This document shows positions 60,603-64,000 of a stretch of 64,000 nucleotides of DNA, one piece after another. Source of the DNA: Nocardia beijingensis NBRC 16342 (GTDB taxonomy: Bacteria; Actinomycetota; Actinomycetes; Mycobacteriales; Mycobacteriaceae); contig NZ_BDBC01000026.1 of assembly GCF_001612785.1 (NCBI RefSeq), positions 1 to 64,000 of the forward strand, given 5' to 3'. A model generated the notes under the pieces. The model did no database searches, was not told the DNA's origin, and saw only the letters and a program-made list of their open reading frames with translations. Position 1 is the stretch's first letter, and the number at the start of each line of letters is the position of its first letter. A program made the translations under genes and the position numbers.

Positions 60603-62023
60603 CAGGGTGCCTCCGCCGCGGGCAGGCGCACCGAGACCGCCAGACCGTGCGGACGCACCGCCGCCACGGTGAGCGCGCCGCCGCGCGCCTGCGCCAATGC
60701 CGCGGCGATCGGCAAGCCGAGCCCGGAGCCACCGGCCCGCGCGGCCGAACCCCGGAAGAAACGGGTGGTCAGCTTATCGATCTCGGCGGTGGGAACACCG
60801 TCGCCGTCGTCGCGGACGGCCACGGTGACCCAGCCTGGCTCGGTCGCGACGACCAGATCGATGTGCGCGCCCGCGCCCGCGTAACGCGTCGCGTTGCTCA
60901 GCGGCACGTCGAGAATCTGCGCGAGAACGTCCGCCGGGACCGCGACCTCGGCGTGCCCGGCCACGGGCGCCATCCGCAATTCCTGCCCGGCCGCCTCGAA
61001 TGCCGAGTACCAGGCGTCGAAACGGTCGGCGACCACCTGCGCGGCATCGCACTGGTTGTCGTCCTCGGCGGTGCGGGCGAGGTCGAAGGCCGCGGGCGTC
61101 TCGGCGACAGCCAGGCTGAGCAGGCCGTCGAGCAGCGCGGTGAGCCGCTCGACCTCGGCGCCCGCGCTGCGGAAGATATTCGCCGCGCTCGCCGGGATCG
61201 CGGATTCCAGGGAATCGAGGCGGATGGTCAGAGCGGCCAGCGGATTGCGCATGGCGTGTGCGGTGTCGGCCACCAGCTGGCGCTGCGCGTCCGCCGAATC
61301 GGCCACGGCCAGCGCCATGGCGTCGAAGGACTCCGCCAGCGCCCGCATCTCCGGCGGCCCGCCGTAGCGGCCCGCGATCGACACCGGCGCGACAGTGTCG
61401 GCGCGCGGCTTGGGCAGCGTCGCGGTCAACTCCGCGACACCGTGCGACAGCGCCGCGAGCGGCCGCAGCACCCAGCGGCCGATCGTCACCGCGAGCAGCA
61501 CGAACACCGCCATCGCGACCACGCCGCCGAGCACGATCACCAGCCAGGCCCGCCCGATGTCACCGCGGGCGCCGGCCGTCGACGCCTCGATCACCACGGC
61601 CCCGTTCACCTGCACGCCGGTGCCGACCGGCCGTGCCACCAGCATGGTCGGCGCGCCCCACGGCGTCAGCTTGTCCACCGCGTGCGGGCGCTGGTTACGG
61701 CGCGCGGCCGCCACCGCCGCCTCGATACCGGGATCGTCGACGTCCGCGCCCGCGTTCACCGTCGTCGCGCCCTTGGCGTCGACCACGAGCACGTTCTCGC
61801 CGTACAGCTCGTGATAGCGCAGCACCTCGTCGGCCAGCGCGCGGCTGTCCCCCGCGGTGACCGCGTCGTCGGCGAGGGTGGCGAAGCGATCGGCGTCCCC
61901 GGAGCGGGCGAGCACCAACTGCTGGGTGCGGCTGGTGGCGACGGTCAGCGACAGCGGCACCGCGAACCCCAGCACCGCGACGGCCGCGAACAGCGTCAGC
62001 GCGACGAGCAAGCGACGCCGCAT
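60602..62023 (-). CDS. Two-component sensor histidine kinase
   Basis: A 473-residue membrane kinase. Helix 1 (about 5-29), an extracytoplasmic sensor of 130 residues, helix 2 (about 160-182) and a HAMP-like region come first. The phosphoacceptor H256 is in DTAHAMRNPLAALTIRL. The ATP-binding domain has a modified N-box (VPLSNATRYAG, where most kinases have LxxNA), then VRDDGDGVP and GSGLGLPIAAALAQARGG. It is encoded 28 nt after its response regulator, with GGAGGAG before ATG 62023. The binding-protein gene overlaps its end, suggesting that protein presents the ligand to the sensor domain. Confidence 0.92.
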   Translation of the reverse strand: MRRRLLVALTLFAAVAVLGFAVPLSLTVATSRTQQLVLARSGDADRFATLADDAVTAGDSRALADEVLRYHELYGENVLVVDAKGATTVNAGADVDDPGIEAAVAAARRNQRPHAVDKLTPWGAPTMLVARPVGTGVQVNGAVVIEASTAGARGDIGRAWLVIVLGGVVAMAVFVLLAVTIGRWVLRPLAALSHGVAELTATLPKPRADTVAPVSIAGRYGGPPEMRALAESFDAMALAVADSADAQRQLVADTAHAMRNPLAALTIRLDSLESAIPASAANIFRSAGAEVERLTALLDGLLSLAVAETPAAFDLARTAEDDNQCDAAQVVADRFDAWYSAFEAAGQELRMAPVAGHAEVAVPADVLAQILDVPLSNATRYAGAGAHIDLVVATEPGWVTVAVRDDGDGVPTAEIDKLTTRFFRGSAARAGGSGLGLPIAAALAQARGGALTVAAVRPHGLAVSVRLPAAEAP

Positions 62024-62051
62024 CGCACTCCTCCGGCCCGCCGGGCCGCGC

Positions 62052-62711
62052 TCACTGCCCCCACCGGTACCCGTATCCGCGAATGGTGGTGATCAGGCCG
62101 GGCCTGCCGAGCTTCGCCCGCAAGCCGGTCATGTGCACGTCCAGCGAACGCGAGACCGCGACGAAGGCGTCACCCCAGATGCGATCCATCAACTGCTGGC
62201 GGCTCACCGCGGCCCCCGGCCGTTCCACCAGCGCCTCGACCAGCTCGAATTCCTTCTGGGTCAGCGCCACCGGCTCGCCTGCCACCTCCACCACGCGCGC
62301 GCCCAGATCGACCCGCACGTCACCGGTGACGACCACCGACCGCTCCTGCCGCGCCGCCGCGGCAGCGCGCCTGGCGACCGTCTCCAACCGCGCGACGAGT
62401 TCCGCGATGCGCGGCGGCTTCACCAGATAGTCGTCGGCGCCACCGCGCAGACCGCGCACGATCGAACGTTCGTCGCTGCGTGCGGTCAGGATCAGCACCG
62501 GGACCGAACTCACCTCGCGCAGCCTGCGCAGCACCTGAAAGCCGTCGCCGTCGGGCAGTCCCAGGTCGAGGATCACCGCGTCGTAGTCGCGGTGCGCGAT
62601 CAGCAGGTCCGCGCCGCGGCGCTTGCGTTCGGCGCGGTAACCCCGGGCGTTGAGCGCTTCGACCAGCGCGTCTCCCACGCCGTCGTCGTCCTCGACCACC
62701 GCAAGCCGCAC
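62052..62711 (-). CDS. OmpR-family response regulator
   Basis: A 219-residue DNA-binding response regulator. The receiver domain has acidic residues D8-D9 (VVEDDDGVG), phosphoacceptor D49 (VILDLGLPDGDG) and K98 (YLVKPP). The C-terminal winged helix (about 125-219) has TQKEFELVEALVERPG and SRSLDVHMTGLRAKLG with the ending TTIRGYGYRWGQ. I choose GTG 62711, which follows GGGAGGATC; ATG 62765 would overlap the upstream MFS gene. It is probably transcribed with the MFS symporter and should control this cluster. Confidence 0.92.
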   Translation of the reverse strand: MRLAVVEDDDGVGDALVEALNARGYRAERKRRGADLLIAHRDYDAVILDLGLPDGDGFQVLRRLREVSSVPVLILTARSDERSIVRGLRGGADDYLVKPPRIAELVARLETVARRAAAAARQERSVVVTGDVRVDLGARVVEVAGEPVALTQKEFELVEALVERPGAAVSRQQLMDRIWGDAFVAVSRSLDVHMTGLRAKLGRPGLITTIRGYGYRWGQ

Positions 62712-62757
62712 GCGCCGATCCTCCCACAGTGGGCGGACCGGCGCGTGTGCCGGCCGG

Positions 62758-64000
62758 TCAGTCACGCACGGTGACCATCGGCCGTCCCGGCTCGGCCGCG
62801 GCGCCGGGCCCGGTATCGGCGCTCGCGGTGGGCTCGGCGTCGATCGCCGACGAGGCCGAGGTCTCCCGCATGAAGTAGTAGGTGATCAGCGAGACGGCGA
62901 TGCAGCCGGCGACGTACCAGAAGTACAGCGACTCGTGGCCGCCCTTCTTCAGCGCCAGCGCGATCGTCTCGGCGGTGCCGCCGAAGATGGCGACGGTCAG
63001 GGCGTAGGGCAGTCCCACGCCGAGCGCGCGAATCCTCGTCGGGAACAGCTCGGCCTTCACGATCGCGTTGATCGAGGTGTATCCGGTGATGATCACCAGC
63101 GCCGCCATCATCAGGCCCCACGCGGCGACCGGATTCGTGGTGCGCGCGAGCACCGTCATGATCGGCACGGTCAGCAGGGTGCCCGCCACGCCGAAGAAGA
63201 TCAGCAGCTTGCGCCGTCCCACCCGGTCCGACAGCGCGCCCGCCAGCGGTTGCAGCACCACGAAGACCAGCAGCGCGATGAAGTTGATCCACGCGACAGT
63301 CGACTTGGAGATGCCGGAGGTGTTGATCATGAACTTCTGCATGTAGGTCGTGTAGGTGTAGAACGCGACCGTTCCGCCCAGCGTCAAGCCGACGACCAGC
63401 AGGCATTCGCGCGGATACTGCAACAGGATGCGCAGCGAGCCACGCGATTGCCGCACAGCGGTTGGCGCGTCCTTCGCCGGCTCCTGGGCGGATTCGGCGC
63501 GGAACTGCTCGGATTCGTCCATGCCGCGCCGCAACCACATCACGATCAGCGCGCCCGCGGCGCCGATCACGAACGGGATCCGCCAGCCCCACGCGTTCAT
63601 CTGGTCGGCGTCGAGGAACTGTTGCAGCACGATCTGCACCCCGAGCGCGACGAGCTGGCCTGCCACCAGCGTCACGTATTGAAAACTCGAGTAGAACCCG
63701 CGTCTGCCCGCCGAGGCCACCTCGGACAGATACGTCGCGCTGGTGGCGTACTCACCGCCCACCGACAGACCTTGCAGCAACCGGGCCACCAGCAGCAGGG
63801 CGGGCGCGGCCAGACCGATGGTCTGATAGCCCGGCGTCGCCGCGATCATCAGCGATCCGGCGGCCATCACCGTCACCGACAAGGTCAGCGCCGAGCGCCT
63901 GCCGAACCGGTCGGCGTAGCGGCCCAGCGCCCAGCCGCCGATCGGGCGCATCAGGAAGCCGACCGCGAACACGGCGGCGGTGGACAACAGCTGCGCGGTC
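62758..64000 (-). CDS. MFS metabolite:proton symporter (MHS family), 5' end beyond window
   Basis: At least 414 residues of a 12-helix transporter of the metabolite:H+ symporter group (KgtP/ShiA type). Its frame runs off the window: residues TAQLL precede STAAVFAVGFLMRPIGGW, so the TTG at 63987 is not the start. Signatures are GRYADRFGRRSALTLS, ARLLQGLSVGGEYATSATYL and LAGALSDRVGRRK. Family substrates are dicarboxylates, alpha-ketoglutarate, shikimate and betaines. The regulator gene starts 46 nt downstream, suggesting an uptake system controlled by its own two-component pair. Confidence 0.9.
   Translation of the reverse strand, partial: TAQLLSTAAVFAVGFLMRPIGGWALGRYADRFGRRSALTLSVTVMAAGSLMIAATPGYQTIGLAAPALLLVARLLQGLSVGGEYATSATYLSEVASAGRRGFYSSFQYVTLVAGQLVALGVQIVLQQFLDADQMNAWGWRIPFVIGAAGALIVMWLRRGMDESEQFRAESAQEPAKDAPTAVRQSRGSLRILLQYPRECLLVVGLTLGGTVAFYTYTTYMQKFMINTSGISKSTVAWINFIALLVFVVLQPLAGALSDRVGRRKLLIFFGVAGTLLTVPIMTVLARTTNPVAAWGLMMAALVIITGYTSINAIVKAELFPTRIRALGVGLPYALTVAIFGGTAETIALALKKGGHESLYFWYVAGCIAVSLITYYFMRETSASSAIDAEPTASADTGPGAAAEPGRPMVTVRD

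Overview
The window is high-GC actinobacterial DNA. Gene content and order match the mycolic-acid bacteria (Mycobacteriales), and the overall picture suggests Nocardia or a close relative. Much of it follows the Mycobacterium tuberculosis Rv3412-Rv3450c block: DUF5319, rsdA, sigD, whiB3, groEL1-groES, the t6A cluster, alr, nnr, glmS, glmM, rpsI-rplM and ESX-4. The species is not determined, and ortholog names come from recognised protein sequence and synteny, not from a search.

1-9.8 kb is regulatory and chaperone DNA: the end of a DUF5319 gene, the sigma-D/anti-sigma-D pair, a TPR-like protein, WhiB3, a SigK-like sigma factor with a minimal RskA-like partner, and groES-groEL1 behind a CIRCE operator. 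It ends with a membrane-anchored actin/Hsp70-fold protein. 9.8-16.8 kb is a tightly overlapping minus-strand run, alr > alpha/beta hydrolase > tsaE > tsaB > rimI > tsaD (cell-wall D-alanine and tRNA t6A), with nnr upstream. 16.8-22 kb holds a cupredoxin lipoprotein, a MarR regulator facing an MFS pump whose start is frameshifted, glmS and a hydrolase-like protein. 22-25.3 kb is a four-gene minus-strand cassette of WXG100/EspC-like and EF-hand-like proteins (Rv3439c-Rv3440c region), then a PspC stub. 25.4-29.7 kb holds an ABC-F ATPase, glmM, rpsI and rplM.

29.8-42.5 kb is the most distinctive stretch. A 13-kb accessory block separates rplM from the esx pair, which are adjacent in M. tuberculosis. 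It encodes an actin/Hsp70-fold membrane protein, an Rv1747-like FHA-FHA-ABC transporter, a zinc-metallopeptidase lipoprotein, a second FHA protein with a zinc-ribbon-like motif, three tandem paralogous lipoproteins and a transmembrane Ser/Thr kinase. It looks like a phospho-signalling and envelope module. 42.9-56 kb is a complete ESX-4 type VII secretion locus: two WXG100 genes (flipped relative to M. tuberculosis), an Rv3446c-type protein, eccC, eccD, mycP, a small secreted protein, eccB and eccE.

56-64 kb holds an FMN reductase, a degenerate direct repeat, an NmrA-like protein, a methylthioadenosine phosphorylase and an autoregulated CsoR with a clear operator. It ends with a minus-strand set MFS symporter > response regulator > histidine kinase > TAXI binding protein, which reads as a nutrient-sensing unit. 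No tRNA, rRNA, CRISPR array, transposase or phage gene was seen.
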